The notes under the pieces are model-generated. The model was given only the letters and a program-made list of their open reading frames with translations, did no database searches and had not been told where the DNA came from. A stretch of DNA of 64,000 nt, from the NCBI RefSeq assembly GCF_029626265.1, contig NZ_JARUBN010000001.1:496001-560000 (forward strand), read 5' to 3'. The DNA comes from Micromonospora sp. WMMD1102 (GTDB lineage: Bacteria; Actinomycetota; Actinomycetes; Mycobacteriales; Micromonosporaceae). A program made the position numbers and the translations under genes. The stretch's first letter is position 1; the number at the start of each line of letters is the position of its first letter. Shown piece after piece: positions 16,344 through 27,456 of the stretch.

Positions 16344-17730
16344 GCGGGTACGTGGCGTGCTGACCGCGTACGCCGACGAGATGGCGCCGGTCCGGCTGCC
16401 GGACGACCTGTGGCGTCGGGGTCGTCGGCGGCGGCGGGTCCGGCTCGCCACCGCGGCCGGTGTCGCCACCGTGCTGCTGGCCGGTGCGGTGCTGTCGCCG
16501 TCGCTGCTCGCCGGATCGTCGTCGGGGACCGTGGGCGACGGCTCGGCGACGGCCGATCCTGCGATCCCCGGCCGGGTGGAGGTGCCGTGGCTGTGGCAGG
16601 CCACGGCACGGCAGTGGGCACCCGGCCCGGCGACGGTCATGTTCTTCACCGGCGCGACCCGCTACTTCGAGGACACCGGGGTGGTGGTGGGGCGGGGCGG
16701 CGCCTACCGGCTGGTGTACCTCGACGTCGGGGAGAGCCGGGGGGTGCTCTCCCCGGACGGTCGGTACTACGCGCGATTCGGCCCTGCCCTGCTCGACCTG
16801 GCCACCGGCGACGAACGCCAGCTCGGCCGCGCCTCCGGCTCCGGCTCCGATTCCCGCTCCTCGTCCGCGTCCGGCAGGGGCCTCACCCCGCTGGCCTGGT
16901 CGCCGGACGGGCGCTGGCTCGTCTGCGGCCGGAACAACGACGACGAGGGCATCTCGTACGGGCCGGACGGGCAGCAGTTGAACGATCCGGACCACCCCGA
17001 CGACCTCGTCGCCGTGGACACCACCACCGGGGAGTTCCGCGACCTGGTCAAGGGCGGCCAGCTGGCGTACGGCGCGGCGGCGTACTCCCCGGACGGCGCC
17101 TCGGTGGCGGTCGCCAGCCAACACGCGGTCGACGGGGAGCAGCGGCTCGCGGTGCTCGACGCGGCCACCGGACGGGAACGGTGGAGCCTGGACCTCGGCC
17201 ACCGGCAGTTGGGCGGCACGGGAGCATGGAGCCCGGACGGCAGGCGGCTGGCGATTCTCGCGGTCGACGGCTGCACCAGTTTCTGCGACGAGAGCGGACT
17301 CGCGGCGCAGCGTTGGCGGATCGAGTTCCTCGACGCCGGTACGGGTGCGAGCGCCGGGGCCCCGATCGCCCTGCCGGGCCGGCCGGGCGAGGTGCTCGGC
17401 TGGCGGGCCGGGGTCGAGCCGGTGCTGTCGTACACCCCCGCCGCCGAGATGACGTCCCGGCGCACGGTGCTGGTGGCGGTGAACCGGAACAGCGAGCTGG
17501 AGCTGCTTGTCGACGCGGCCGACGAGGTCACCGGGATGGCGGTACCCCGGCAGCTGGTCGAGGCGGGGCGCTTCGGCGGTCCGTCCCCGGGCCCGTCCCC
17601 GTTCGCAGCCCAGTGGTGGGCACTGCTGGCGGTCGGGCTGGTCCTCGCCCCGATGCTGGGCTGGCTCGTCCGGTGCTGCCGGCGGCTCGTCGGCCGGCGA
17701 AGAATCCGTCGGCGCGCGGCGCCCGGGTGA
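16336..17730 (+). CDS. Two-TM beta-propeller protein, putative partner of the sigma factor
   Basis: A 464-aa protein starting at ATG 16336 inside the sigma-factor stop. It has a short cytoplasmic N-terminus with an RRGRRRRR stretch, TM1 at about 33-57, a large extracytoplasmic part with propeller motifs (WSPDGRWLVCGRN, YSPDGASVAVAS, WSPDGRRLAIL), and a second TM near 424-446 with a basic tail. Propeller repeats of this kind resemble TolB/WD40 sensors. Co-location with SigE-family sigma genes is common in Micromonosporaceae and suggests an anti-sigma or sensing role. No zinc-binding anti-sigma motif is visible. Confidence 0.8.
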   Translation: MDERVRGVLTAYADEMAPVRLPDDLWRRGRRRRRVRLATAAGVATVLLAGAVLSPSLLAGSSSGTVGDGSATADPAIPGRVEVPWLWQATARQWAPGPATVMFFTGATRYFEDTGVVVGRGGAYRLVYLDVGESRGVLSPDGRYYARFGPALLDLATGDERQLGRASGSGSDSRSSSASGRGLTPLAWSPDGRWLVCGRNNDDEGISYGPDGQQLNDPDHPDDLVAVDTTTGEFRDLVKGGQLAYGAAAYSPDGASVAVASQHAVDGEQRLAVLDAATGRERWSLDLGHRQLGGTGAWSPDGRRLAILAVDGCTSFCDESGLAAQRWRIEFLDAGTGASAGAPIALPGRPGEVLGWRAGVEPVLSYTPAAEMTSRRTVLVAVNRNSELELLVDAADEVTGMAVPRQLVEAGRFGGPSPGPSPFAAQWWALLAVGLVLAPMLGWLVRCCRRLVGRRRIRRRAAPG

Positions 17731-17796
17731 GAGCTTCGGTCCGGCCTGTCCGGCCGAGCCGTTGCCCCCGGGCGGTTCACCCCCGGGGCGGTTCGC

Positions 17797-19518
17797 TCAC
17801 ATCCGGTCCGGGGCGGCGATGCCGAGCAGGTGCAGCCCGTGCCGGAGTACCCGGGCGGTGAGGTCGCAGAGGACGAGCCGGCTGTCCCGGACGGCCGGCT
17901 CGGCGCGGAGCACCGGGCAGTGTTCGAAGAAGCCGCTGAACGCGACCGCTACCGCGTGGAGGTGGGCGGCGAGACGGTGGAGTTCGAGCGTCTCCGCCAC
18001 GGTGTCGACGACCGTCGGGAAGGCGAGCAGTTCGAGTACCAGGGCCCGTTCGGCGGGCGCGACGACCGAGACGGGTACGCCGGCCGGGGCTGGCTGGCCG
18101 GCCCGCCGGAAGATGGACCTGATCCGTGCGTGCGCGTACTGGAGGTACGGGGCGGTGTTGCCGGAAAGGGCGAGCATCCGGTCCCAGTCGAAGACGTAGT
18201 CCCTGGTCCGGTCGGCGGAGAGGTCGGCGTACTTGACCGCGCCGACGCCGATCGCCCGGCCCAGTGCGGCGGCGGTCGCCGGGTCCAGGTCCGGGTTCTT
18301 CTGCCGGGCCAGCGCCGCCGCCCGGTCGACCGCCTCGTCCAGCAGCTCGACCAGCTTCACGGAGTCACCGGACCGGCTGGCCAGTTTCCGGCCGTCCGGC
18401 CCGAGCACCAGCCCGAAGCCGACGTGCTCGGCCCGGGCCGGCGGGTGTAGCCAGCCGGCCTGCCGGGCAACCGCGTACACCATCTCGAAGTGTTGCCGCT
18501 GCGGCAGGCCCACGACGTAGAGCAGCCGGGTGGCGCCGAGTTCCCCGATCCGGTGGCGGAGCGCGGCGAGGTCGGTGGCGGCATACCCGTAACCGCCGTC
18601 CCGTTTGCGCACGATCAGCGGGACCGGCTCGCCGTCCCGGCCGGGGAAGCCGGCCGGGAAGGCGCAGGCCGCCTCGCCGCTGTCGACGAGCAGGCCGAGC
18701 CGGTCGAGTTCGTCGGTGACCGGGCCGAGCATCGGGTTGTAGTGGCTCTCGCCGACGAAGTCGGCCCGGGTCAGCAGCACGTCGAGCCGGTCGTAGACGG
18801 CCAGGAAGTACGATTCCGACTCGGCGACCAGCAGTCGCCAGAGCCGCAGCGTCGCCTCGTCGCCGCCCTGGAGGGCGACCACCCGCCGCCGGGCGCGTTC
18901 CCGGAACGTCCCGTCGGCGTCGAACTTCGCCCGCGCTCCCTTGTAGAACGAGTCCAGGTCGCCGATGGAGGGTTCGGCCACCGCCGCCGACTCGCCGAGG
19001 TCGACCAGGTGCTCGATCAGCATCCCGAACGGGGTGCCCCAGTCGCCGAGGTGGTTGGCCCGGACGACCCGGTGCCCGAGCCAGTCGAGCAGCCGGGCGA
19101 CGGCGTCGCCGATGATGGTGGACCTGAGGTGGCCGACGTGCATCTCCTTGGCCACGTTCGGCGCCGAGTAGTCGACCACCACGGTTTCCGGGGTGGGGCT
19201 GACGGGCACGCCGAGGCGGGGGTCGGCGGCCATCGCCGACACCAGGTCGCCGAGCAGGCGGTCGGAGACGGTGAGGTTGACGAACCCCGGGCCGGAGACG
19301 GTGACCGCCGAGCAGAGGTCGGCCAGCGCGGCCCGCTCGACCACCTCGGCGGCGATCTCCCGGGGTGGCCGGCCGAGCCGGCGGGCCAGTGACAGCGCCG
19401 CCTCGGCCTGGAAGTCCGCGTGCCGCGAGCGCCGGACCACCGGATCCACCGGGTCGTCGGCGGCGACGGCGGCGAACGACCGTGCCAGCCGGTCGCTGAG
19501 CAGGCTTTCGAGATTCAT
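17797..19518 (-). CDS. argS: Arginyl-tRNA synthetase (HVGH type)
   Basis: A 573-aa class I synthetase charging tRNA-Arg. The HIGH motif is NVAKEMHVGHLRSTIIGD (residues 121-138, HVGH at 127-130); the KMSKS region is degenerate (GRKLASRSGDSV, about 378-390), as in the family. The N-terminal add-on domain and C-terminal DALR domain (QYAHARIRSIFRRAG) are present. The start has GAGGAAGG 9 nt upstream. The active-site sequence is like E. coli ArgRS rather than the HIGG type I recall for mycobacteria, and the gene is not beside lysA/hom/thr genes, so it may be a second, acquired synthetase. Confidence 0.95.
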   Translation of the reverse strand: MNLESLLSDRLARSFAAVAADDPVDPVVRRSRHADFQAEAALSLARRLGRPPREIAAEVVERAALADLCSAVTVSGPGFVNLTVSDRLLGDLVSAMAADPRLGVPVSPTPETVVVDYSAPNVAKEMHVGHLRSTIIGDAVARLLDWLGHRVVRANHLGDWGTPFGMLIEHLVDLGESAAVAEPSIGDLDSFYKGARAKFDADGTFRERARRRVVALQGGDEATLRLWRLLVAESESYFLAVYDRLDVLLTRADFVGESHYNPMLGPVTDELDRLGLLVDSGEAACAFPAGFPGRDGEPVPLIVRKRDGGYGYAATDLAALRHRIGELGATRLLYVVGLPQRQHFEMVYAVARQAGWLHPPARAEHVGFGLVLGPDGRKLASRSGDSVKLVELLDEAVDRAAALARQKNPDLDPATAAALGRAIGVGAVKYADLSADRTRDYVFDWDRMLALSGNTAPYLQYAHARIRSIFRRAGQPAPAGVPVSVVAPAERALVLELLAFPTVVDTVAETLELHRLAAHLHAVAVAFSGFFEHCPVLRAEPAVRDSRLVLCDLTARVLRHGLHLLGIAAPDRM

Positions 19519-19731
19519 CCGGGTACGCCTTCCTCGCTCCGGTCCGTTGTCCGGACCACACGTGCCGGGAGCGGATCGATCGCGTACGGCGGCACCGGCG
19601 GATCGATTCCGCCGGTGGTGACAGGACTGGCCACGGCGCCAGGGTATCCGGAAGTTGGGCTCCGGGGTGTACGGGTTTCTGCATGCCGGACGTCGGCATC
19701 CGGGGATGTCGCAGTCCTCGGATGCGTCCGC

Positions 19732-22174
<2,443 letters not shown>

Positions 22175-22427
22175 CCGCCCTCATCTCGGTGCCTGCCGTC
22201 ACTCGCCGATAGTCACTCCCCCCGGAATGCCGTCAGCGTACAACCGCGGTTCAACCGTCGACCGAACTGGAACATTCGGTTGTGCATAATGGAGTTCGGT
22301 CATGACTCGCCTGTGCGGGGTTGGCGTGTGCTGCCGTGGAAAGGAGTGCTTGCCGCGAGATTCGGGGCGCTCGGCGTACGGTTCGGGCCGGAGTGCTTCG
22401 GGGACGTTGCGGTGGGCCGATTCCTGA

Positions 22428-22433
22428 TAGCCT
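22428..22433 (+). promoter_or_regulatory. -10 box for a leaderless transcript
   Basis: TAGCCT (TANNNT) is followed by exactly 6 nt and ATG 22440, and no ribosome-binding site precedes that ATG. This is the classic actinobacterial leaderless arrangement. The gap between 22175 and 22439 holds this promoter and otherwise nothing recognisable. Confidence 0.6.
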
Positions 22434-22439
22434 CCGTCG

Positions 22440-23957
22440 ATGCTTTGGGCAGTGCGCCGCCGCGTTACGCCGTCGACGGCGAGTCAGCGCCGGGCGCGGT
22501 TCGACGAAATCGACGCCGAGTTGTCCGCATTGACCGGTGGGTCTGGTCCGCCGCACAACGAGGCCGGCGCCATCGGCTGGGGCAGCTCCTGGCGGATGCA
22601 CAGTTATCTGGTGATGGCCGAGGCCACCGGCGATCCGGAATATCTGCACCGGCTCGCCCGGACCGTCGACGGCGTGCTCGACGTCCGGGACTCGGTTCGC
22701 GGGGTGCGGGACTTCCGGGGGCGTAGCCTGCCGGTCTGGGGGTCGGCGGGCAGGTACACGGTGGTCACCGCGACCGTGCCGGACCTGCGGGGCGATCCGG
22801 CGCTGGAGGTGCGGATCTGTCCGCCGCACGCGTTCCGGGCCACCGTCGTCGTCACGCCCGACGCCGACGGCACCTTCACCCTCACCGTGCGGCGGGCCGA
22901 CCCGGGTCGGCCGGAGACCGTGCTGCGCGGGCTCGACCTGGACCCGGCCGGCGCGCGCCGGGCCGACCTGGTCGCCTACCGGCAGTACACCTGGCAGGAC
23001 GGCACGACCGTGCGCCTGCTACCCGGACCCGAGTCGGCCGGCGCCGCCGGGACCGCCGGGGCTGCCGACGCCGCTCGCCGGCAGCCCCGGCCGGGCAGTT
23101 ACCGGGTCCAGCCGGCCCGGGTGGTGCTGGCGGCGCAGACCGGCATGATCACGTTTCCGATGGCCGGGCTCGCCCGGCTGGCCCGGGAACGGCCCGATCT
23201 CGTGCCGGCCGGGATCGTCGCCCGGGTCGACGACTACCTGACGGCGGTGCACGAGGCGCTGGCCGTGCACGAGGAGCAGTGGCGGCTCTCCGCCGAGGGC
23301 GAGGGCTACTACACCTGGCTGCCGGACGAGCCGGTGTCGTTCGCCGGGGCAGAACTGCCGACCAACGAGTTTCTCGCGGTCGGTCGGACGCTTGTCGAGC
23401 TGGCGGCGGTGACCGGAGACCGGGAGTACGTCGACCGGGCCGTCGCGATGGCCCGGACCCTGCGTGCGCAACTACGGGTCGAGGGCGGCGCCTTCACCTG
23501 GCCGTACTGGCCGTCGTTCGGGCACGTCTACCGGGGCTGGCAGCCGACCGGGGATCCGGAGACCGACGTGTCGCGCTTCCGTCCCGGCTACCGGGCGGTG
23601 CCCCGGCCCGAGGACGTCACCCACGTGCTCATCGACCTCGACTTCGCCCGCCTCTACCATGCGACTCCGGCGTTGCCCCCGGTCTTCACCGACGACGACA
23701 TGCGGCTGCTGGCCGGCACCTTCCTGCGGAACGTCTTCCGACGGCGCCGGGGCCGTCCGGAGGTGCGCCGCGACGTCAGCGGCAGCGGCCCGACCGGCGA
23801 GATCAGGCACCAGTCGCACGTCGGGGGCTGGATCTTCCTCCGCCAGTGGGCGGGACCGGTGGCCGACGCGGTGGCCGAGGTGGAACACCGGCGCACCCCG
23901 GTCAGCCCGCAGGACGTCGACGCCTACTGCGCCGCCCTGCTGGCCCGCTGGGGCTGA
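22440..23957 (+). CDS. Predicted alpha/alpha-toroid protein, C5-epimerase/lyase-like, function unknown
   Basis: A 505-aa soluble protein. It opens with HNEAGAIGWGSSWRMHSYLV and YLHRLARTVDGVLDVRD, helical pairs typical of (alpha/alpha) toroids acting on polysaccharides. A beta-rich insertion (about residues 120-215) separates these from a second helical half with FPMAGLARLARERPDLVP, YYTWLPDEPVSFAGAELPTN, TWPYWPSFGHVYRG and RHQSHVGGWIFLRQWA. Aromatic and His-rich loops could form an active site. D-glucuronyl C5-epimerases and heparinase-like proteins share such layouts, but I cannot assign a reaction. No signal peptide is seen. It starts with a probable leaderless ATG. Confidence 0.65.
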   Translation: MLWAVRRRVTPSTASQRRARFDEIDAELSALTGGSGPPHNEAGAIGWGSSWRMHSYLVMAEATGDPEYLHRLARTVDGVLDVRDSVRGVRDFRGRSLPVWGSAGRYTVVTATVPDLRGDPALEVRICPPHAFRATVVVTPDADGTFTLTVRRADPGRPETVLRGLDLDPAGARRADLVAYRQYTWQDGTTVRLLPGPESAGAAGTAGAADAARRQPRPGSYRVQPARVVLAAQTGMITFPMAGLARLARERPDLVPAGIVARVDDYLTAVHEALAVHEEQWRLSAEGEGYYTWLPDEPVSFAGAELPTNEFLAVGRTLVELAAVTGDREYVDRAVAMARTLRAQLRVEGGAFTWPYWPSFGHVYRGWQPTGDPETDVSRFRPGYRAVPRPEDVTHVLIDLDFARLYHATPALPPVFTDDDMRLLAGTFLRNVFRRRRGRPEVRRDVSGSGPTGEIRHQSHVGGWIFLRQWAGPVADAVAEVEHRRTPVSPQDVDAYCAALLARWG

Positions 23958-24025
23958 GCAGGTGAAAATCGTCTATTTCGGACAGCGCGTCGGTGTCGGT
24001 GCGACAGGTGTTGCGGGCAATCGTG

Positions 24026-24217
24026 TTACGGGCGTCGGGTGACCTCGTCGACGAAGGCCCGCCAGGCTGCCGGGGCGAAGGCCAGTACCGGTCCGGTCGT
24101 GTCCTTGCTGTCCCGTACGGCCACGACCTCGGACAGGTTGCGGGCCACCTCGACGCAGTCCCCGCCATTCGGGCTGCTGCGCGTGCTCTTGTGCCACTGG
24201 GCGCCGCTCAGGTTCAT
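24026..24217 (-). CDS. DUF397 protein
   Basis: A 63-aa protein with the full family pattern: WHKSTRSSPNGGDCVEVAR, VAVRDSKD, then FAPAAWRAFVDEV. DUF397 proteins pair with XRE/DUF5753 regulators in actinomycetes, and some pairs behave like toxin-antitoxin or developmental (BldB-like, WhiJ) modules. Its ATG overlaps the regulator stop (ATGA), so the pair is translationally coupled. Confidence 0.95.
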   Translation of the reverse strand: MNLSGAQWHKSTRSSPNGGDCVEVARNLSEVVAVRDSKDTTGPVLAFAPAAWRAFVDEVTRRP

Positions 24218-25005
24218 AGCTGCTCCATCACTTCCCTGATCAGGTCGGCTGACTGCTCTACAGTCAGCGCGCCGCCGCGAATGGCGTCCCAGGCCCGACG
24301 CAACCGCAGCACCTCGGCGGGCTGCTCGACCACCTGCCCATGCAGCTGGTTGTCGAGATAGCCCACGTCCACGTTGGTCGGCAGGGTCGCCAGCACGAAC
24401 GGCCCGCTGAGCCCAAGGTACGCCCCGACACTGCTCGGTACTACCTGTATCTGCACGAGGGGAGTCGCGCTCAGTTTGAGCAGGTGGGCCAACTGGTCCC
24501 GCATCACCTCGCGCCCGCCGACGACCCGCCGGATCACGCACTCGTCGACGACGGCGATGACCTGCGGCGGGTCGTCCCGGGTCAGGATGGACTGCCGGTC
24601 GAGCCGTTCGGCGACCTTCTGCTGCAACTGCTCGTCGGTGAGCAGCCCGACCCTGAGCACCGCGCGCGCGTACGCCTCGGTCTGGAGCAGGCCCGGCAGG
24701 ACCGCGTTCTGGAAGGACCGCAGGGCGACCGCCTCGCGTTCCTGGTCGATCCACTCGCGCAGCCAGGTCGGGGTGCCGAGCGCGGTGACCAGGCGTTCGT
24801 ACACCCCGCCCGTCTTCAGGGCCCGGTCGGCACCGGCGATGAAGGCCATCGTCAGGGCCCGGGTCCGTTTCTCGACGGCGCTGACGTGTGAGGCGGAGAA
24901 GTTCGCCACCCGCCCGAACGCCTCCTGCGTCGTTCCGGTGGTCTGCCTGCCCTGGCGGATCTCGGAAACGATGAATGCGGCAAGTGGTTCCGGTACGTCG
25001 GTCAT
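24214..25005 (-). CDS. XRE-family regulator with DUF5753 domain
   Basis: A 263-aa protein with an N-terminal HTH (about residues 8-70, RQTTGTTQEAFGRVANFSAS then HVSAVEKRTRALT) and a C-terminal DUF5753 region (ALRSFQNAVLPGLLQTEAYA, then VQIQVVPSSVGAYLGLSGPF and VGYLDNQLHGQVVEQ). The family regulates morphology or secondary metabolism, usually acting with the DUF397 partner that follows with a 4-nt overlap. GGGGA stands before ATG 25005. Confidence 0.95.
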   Translation of the reverse strand: MTDVPEPLAAFIVSEIRQGRQTTGTTQEAFGRVANFSASHVSAVEKRTRALTMAFIAGADRALKTGGVYERLVTALGTPTWLREWIDQEREAVALRSFQNAVLPGLLQTEAYARAVLRVGLLTDEQLQQKVAERLDRQSILTRDDPPQVIAVVDECVIRRVVGGREVMRDQLAHLLKLSATPLVQIQVVPSSVGAYLGLSGPFVLATLPTNVDVGYLDNQLHGQVVEQPAEVLRLRRAWDAIRGGALTVEQSADLIREVMEQL

Positions 25006-25212
25006 CAGGATTCCCCAGGAGATAGATCAATTATTCACGGCTCTCCACCGGCCATTCACGCACTGCCTGAATCTGTCAGCCGCGCCCACCAGCGGATAAG
25101 CAGTTCCCAGCGTAGGGCCTGTGCGTCCAAGGTGGAACCGACACCTTCGGCGGGTCTACCGCACCCGCCACCGGTGATCGGAAAACGCAATTTCCACGGA
25201 TGGGAGGGCCGG

Positions 25213-25563
25213 ATGATGTTCGGTCGCGGAACGAAGAAAAACCGTCATCGCCGGGACTGGCGGCGGCTCTGGCGGTACTGCCGGTGCGGCTTTCGCTGGC
25301 GTTGCCCGGACTCGGTCGACCCGGTGCCGATGCCGTACGCGCCGACGGTGCCGCCGTTGACCGGGACGGCGTACCGGACAGCCCGCCGCGGCGCGGCGAC
25401 GCCGACAGCGCAGCCGGACGCTCCACCCTCGCCGGCCCGGTTCCGGGCGGTCAACCGCGGCCCCGGCTTGGACGCACCGACCCGCTCGTTCCAGGCGAAC
25501 GGCCGGCCCGGGGCGCTGACCCCGGCCCAGACCGCGCGCTCCCGGCAGCGGCAGCAGGTGTGA
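25213..25563 (+). CDS. Small Arg-rich hypothetical protein
   Basis: A 116-aa basic protein from ATG 25213 (GGAGGG 5 nt upstream; a second ATG at 25216). It begins with an Arg/Trp-rich stretch containing two Cys (WRYCRCGFRWRCPDS) and continues as a Pro/Ala/Arg-rich, probably disordered chain. It runs divergently from the XRE regulator and is followed 3 bp later by a second small protein, an arrangement I recall near XRE/DUF397 modules in Micromonosporaceae. The function is unknown. Confidence 0.65.
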   Translation: MMFGRGTKKNRHRRDWRRLWRYCRCGFRWRCPDSVDPVPMPYAPTVPPLTGTAYRTARRGAATPTAQPDAPPSPARFRAVNRGPGLDAPTRSFQANGRPGALTPAQTARSRQRQQV

Positions 25564-25566
25564 GCC

Positions 25567-25851
25567 GTGATCGGGCCGCAGGAACGCTGGTACCGGCACA
25601 TGCGGCGCAACCCGCGACGCTATCCGACGGGCCGGCACCTGCCGGCCCAGGCGTACCGGTGCCAGAGCTGCTCCGACCCGTGGCCGTGCGCGCCGGCCCG
25701 ACTCGCCCTGCTGATCGGCTTCCGGGGTGACCGGGTGGGCCTGCTGATGTACCTCGCCGCACACCTCACCCGCGCCCTGGAAGCACTACCCGACACACAC
25801 CCGGCCCTGGTCGCCAGCCAGATCCTCTACTGGGTCCCCCGTCGCCACTGA
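25567..25851 (+). CDS. Small Cys-containing hypothetical protein
   Basis: A 94-aa protein from GTG 25567, 3 bp after the previous stop. It contains YRCQSCSDPWPCAPARLALL, with three closely spaced Cys (CxxC plus C) that could bind a metal, followed by a helical hydrophobic stretch LLMYLAAHLTRAL. It is likely the partner of the preceding gene. I recognise no named domain. Confidence 0.68.
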   Translation: MIGPQERWYRHMRRNPRRYPTGRHLPAQAYRCQSCSDPWPCAPARLALLIGFRGDRVGLLMYLAAHLTRALEALPDTHPALVASQILYWVPRRH

Positions 25852-25869
25852 GATCGGGGACGGGACGGC

Positions 25870-26877
25870 TCAGTCGTGCGGGCGCAGCGAGCCGTCGGTG
25901 ATCTCGCCCGGCCGGGCGGAGCTGATCGCGGGCTCCGGCACGGCGAGCGGGCCGTTGCCGGTGCGGGCGTCCCCGATCGTGTCGAGGAGGTTCTTCAGCG
26001 CCTGCTCGACCTTCCGCTCCTCCTCGACCATGTCGCCGTCCATCTTGATCATCGCCTCGGAGACCTTGACCGCGACCTCCTGGGCGGTCGGGGCGCTCAG
26101 CTCGTTGGTCTTCGGCGGGTCCGGAACCAGGCCCTGGGACAGGGTGCTGCCGGCGATCAGCACCGCACCGGCGATCGCCCAGCCGGCCGGGCCGAGGGTC
26201 AGGCCGGTACCGATCGAGATGCCGACCAGGGTGCCCCAGGTGAAGCTCTTCGGATCCTTGCCGTTGTTGAGCGTCTGCACCGCCTGGATCGACTTGTCGA
26301 GCAGCTCGATGATGCCCTTGCGGTAGCGGATGTAGAGGATCTTGTTGCATTCGAGCTGTTCGCGCACCACCTTGGCGACGGCCGCCTGGTTGATCGACGC
26401 GGTCTGCAACGGGCTGACGAAGTTGTCGATGAAGTTGACCTGGAGGTCGCCCTGCCACTGGCTCATGTCGGTGCGGACGTCGTTGATCCGGGACAGCGCC
26501 GAGTTGGCCCCGCTGAAGTTGCCCGCGTCGTCCTGGCTGCCGCCGAAGGAGCTCTCGATCGTACGCAGCGAGGCGATCATCGGGTTGGTGGCGTCCGGAT
26601 CGGGCTCCAGGTACTTCTCGAAGGCCGGCTCGACCCACTCGTAGTACTCGTTGCGGACGGTGTTCCGGTATCCCTCGATCTCCTCCGGCGGGATCGGCGA
26701 GTGCGGGGACTCGGGGTGCGTCTGCGCCCATTCGAGGTCCACGGCCTTGCGCCAGGACTCGATGTCGTCCAGGGTCTGCCGGATCAGCTCCTGCTTGAGC
26801 TGCGACGCCTTCTCCCGGACCGTGCCCTTGTACGTCCCGCCGGCGAGGTCTGCCGGCGTGTCAACTTGGCTGCTCAC
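25870..26877 (-). CDS. Helical putative type VII secretion-type substrate with hydrophobic hairpin
   Basis: The protein is 335 aa from GTG 26877 (AAGGAG 8 nt upstream). It is largely helical and acidic, with a central WQGDLQVNFIDNFVSP segment, a hydrophobic stretch (about residues 215-250, GTLVGISIGTGLTLGPAGWA then IAGAVLIAGSTL) and a polar C-terminus. Long helical WXG/LXG-like N-terminal halves followed by a glycine-rich hydrophobic region resemble actinobacterial ESX-type substrates, though I see no canonical WXG. It lies 80 bp after a small helical protein, as a substrate/partner pair would. Confidence 0.6.
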   Translation of the reverse strand: MSSQVDTPADLAGGTYKGTVREKASQLKQELIRQTLDDIESWRKAVDLEWAQTHPESPHSPIPPEEIEGYRNTVRNEYYEWVEPAFEKYLEPDPDATNPMIASLRTIESSFGGSQDDAGNFSGANSALSRINDVRTDMSQWQGDLQVNFIDNFVSPLQTASINQAAVAKVVREQLECNKILYIRYRKGIIELLDKSIQAVQTLNNGKDPKSFTWGTLVGISIGTGLTLGPAGWAIAGAVLIAGSTLSQGLVPDPPKTNELSAPTAQEVAVKVSEAMIKMDGDMVEEERKVEQALKNLLDTIGDARTGNGPLAVPEPAISSARPGEITDGSLRPHD

Positions 26878-26957
26878 TGCTGACGCTCCTTCAACTGCCC
26901 CCCGTTCGGGGCGTCGGCTTGCGGATCCAGGTCTGTGCGGTTGTCGTCCCCGCCCGG

Positions 26958-27389
26958 TCAGCCCTGGTAGGGCTCGCCGGGGTGGTCGTCGGCGCCCTCG
27001 GCGGGCGGGTTCGACGCCGGGTCGTTCGGGTCGTGGTTCGTCGGGTCCGCCAGGTACTGCGACAGGGCGTCGGCACTGGCCATGTCGGCGTCGACGTACG
27101 CCTGGCGGGCCATCCGGAGCGCCTCGGCCGCGTTCAGGACCGTCCCGCCGGTCTGGGTGTACATCCGTTGCATCTCGTCCCGCAGCGCGCCCCAGGCCGC
27201 CGCTCCGGCGCTGGACATGATGGTGCCGCCCGGCCCGGTCGGGGTGTTGGCCCGGAACCCGCCGCCGTCGTCACCGGTCGCGCCGCCGAGGCTGCGGCTG
27301 GCGTCGTAGTAGACGTCCGCGATTCGGGGCAGGTGTACGTCGGACACCCGCCAGAGGTGGTACAGGTCACCACCGACGATCTCTGCCAT
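26958..27389 (-). CDS. Small helical ESX-like partner protein
   Basis: The protein is 143 aa from ATG 27389; AAAGGAG with 6-nt spacing decides this start over the TTG one codon earlier. It has two helical stretches (LYHLWRVSDVHLPRIADVYY and AAWGALRDEMQRMYTQTGG then NAAEALRMARQAYVDADMAS) around a Gly-rich turn, with an acidic Pro/Asp-rich tail. Size and layout resemble WXG100/ESX-associated partners, without the exact motif. It sits between the NHL protein and the longer helical protein on one strand, suggesting an operon. Confidence 0.6.
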   Translation of the reverse strand: MAEIVGGDLYHLWRVSDVHLPRIADVYYDASRSLGGATGDDGGGFRANTPTGPGGTIMSSAGAAAWGALRDEMQRMYTQTGGTVLNAAEALRMARQAYVDADMASADALSQYLADPTNHDPNDPASNPPAEGADDHPGEPYQG

Positions 27390-27456
27390 CAAGGGCTCCT
27401 TTGGCTGTTTCGCTGTGGAATTCGGGTATTGCGCGGACGCCCGGAGGGGTCCCGGC

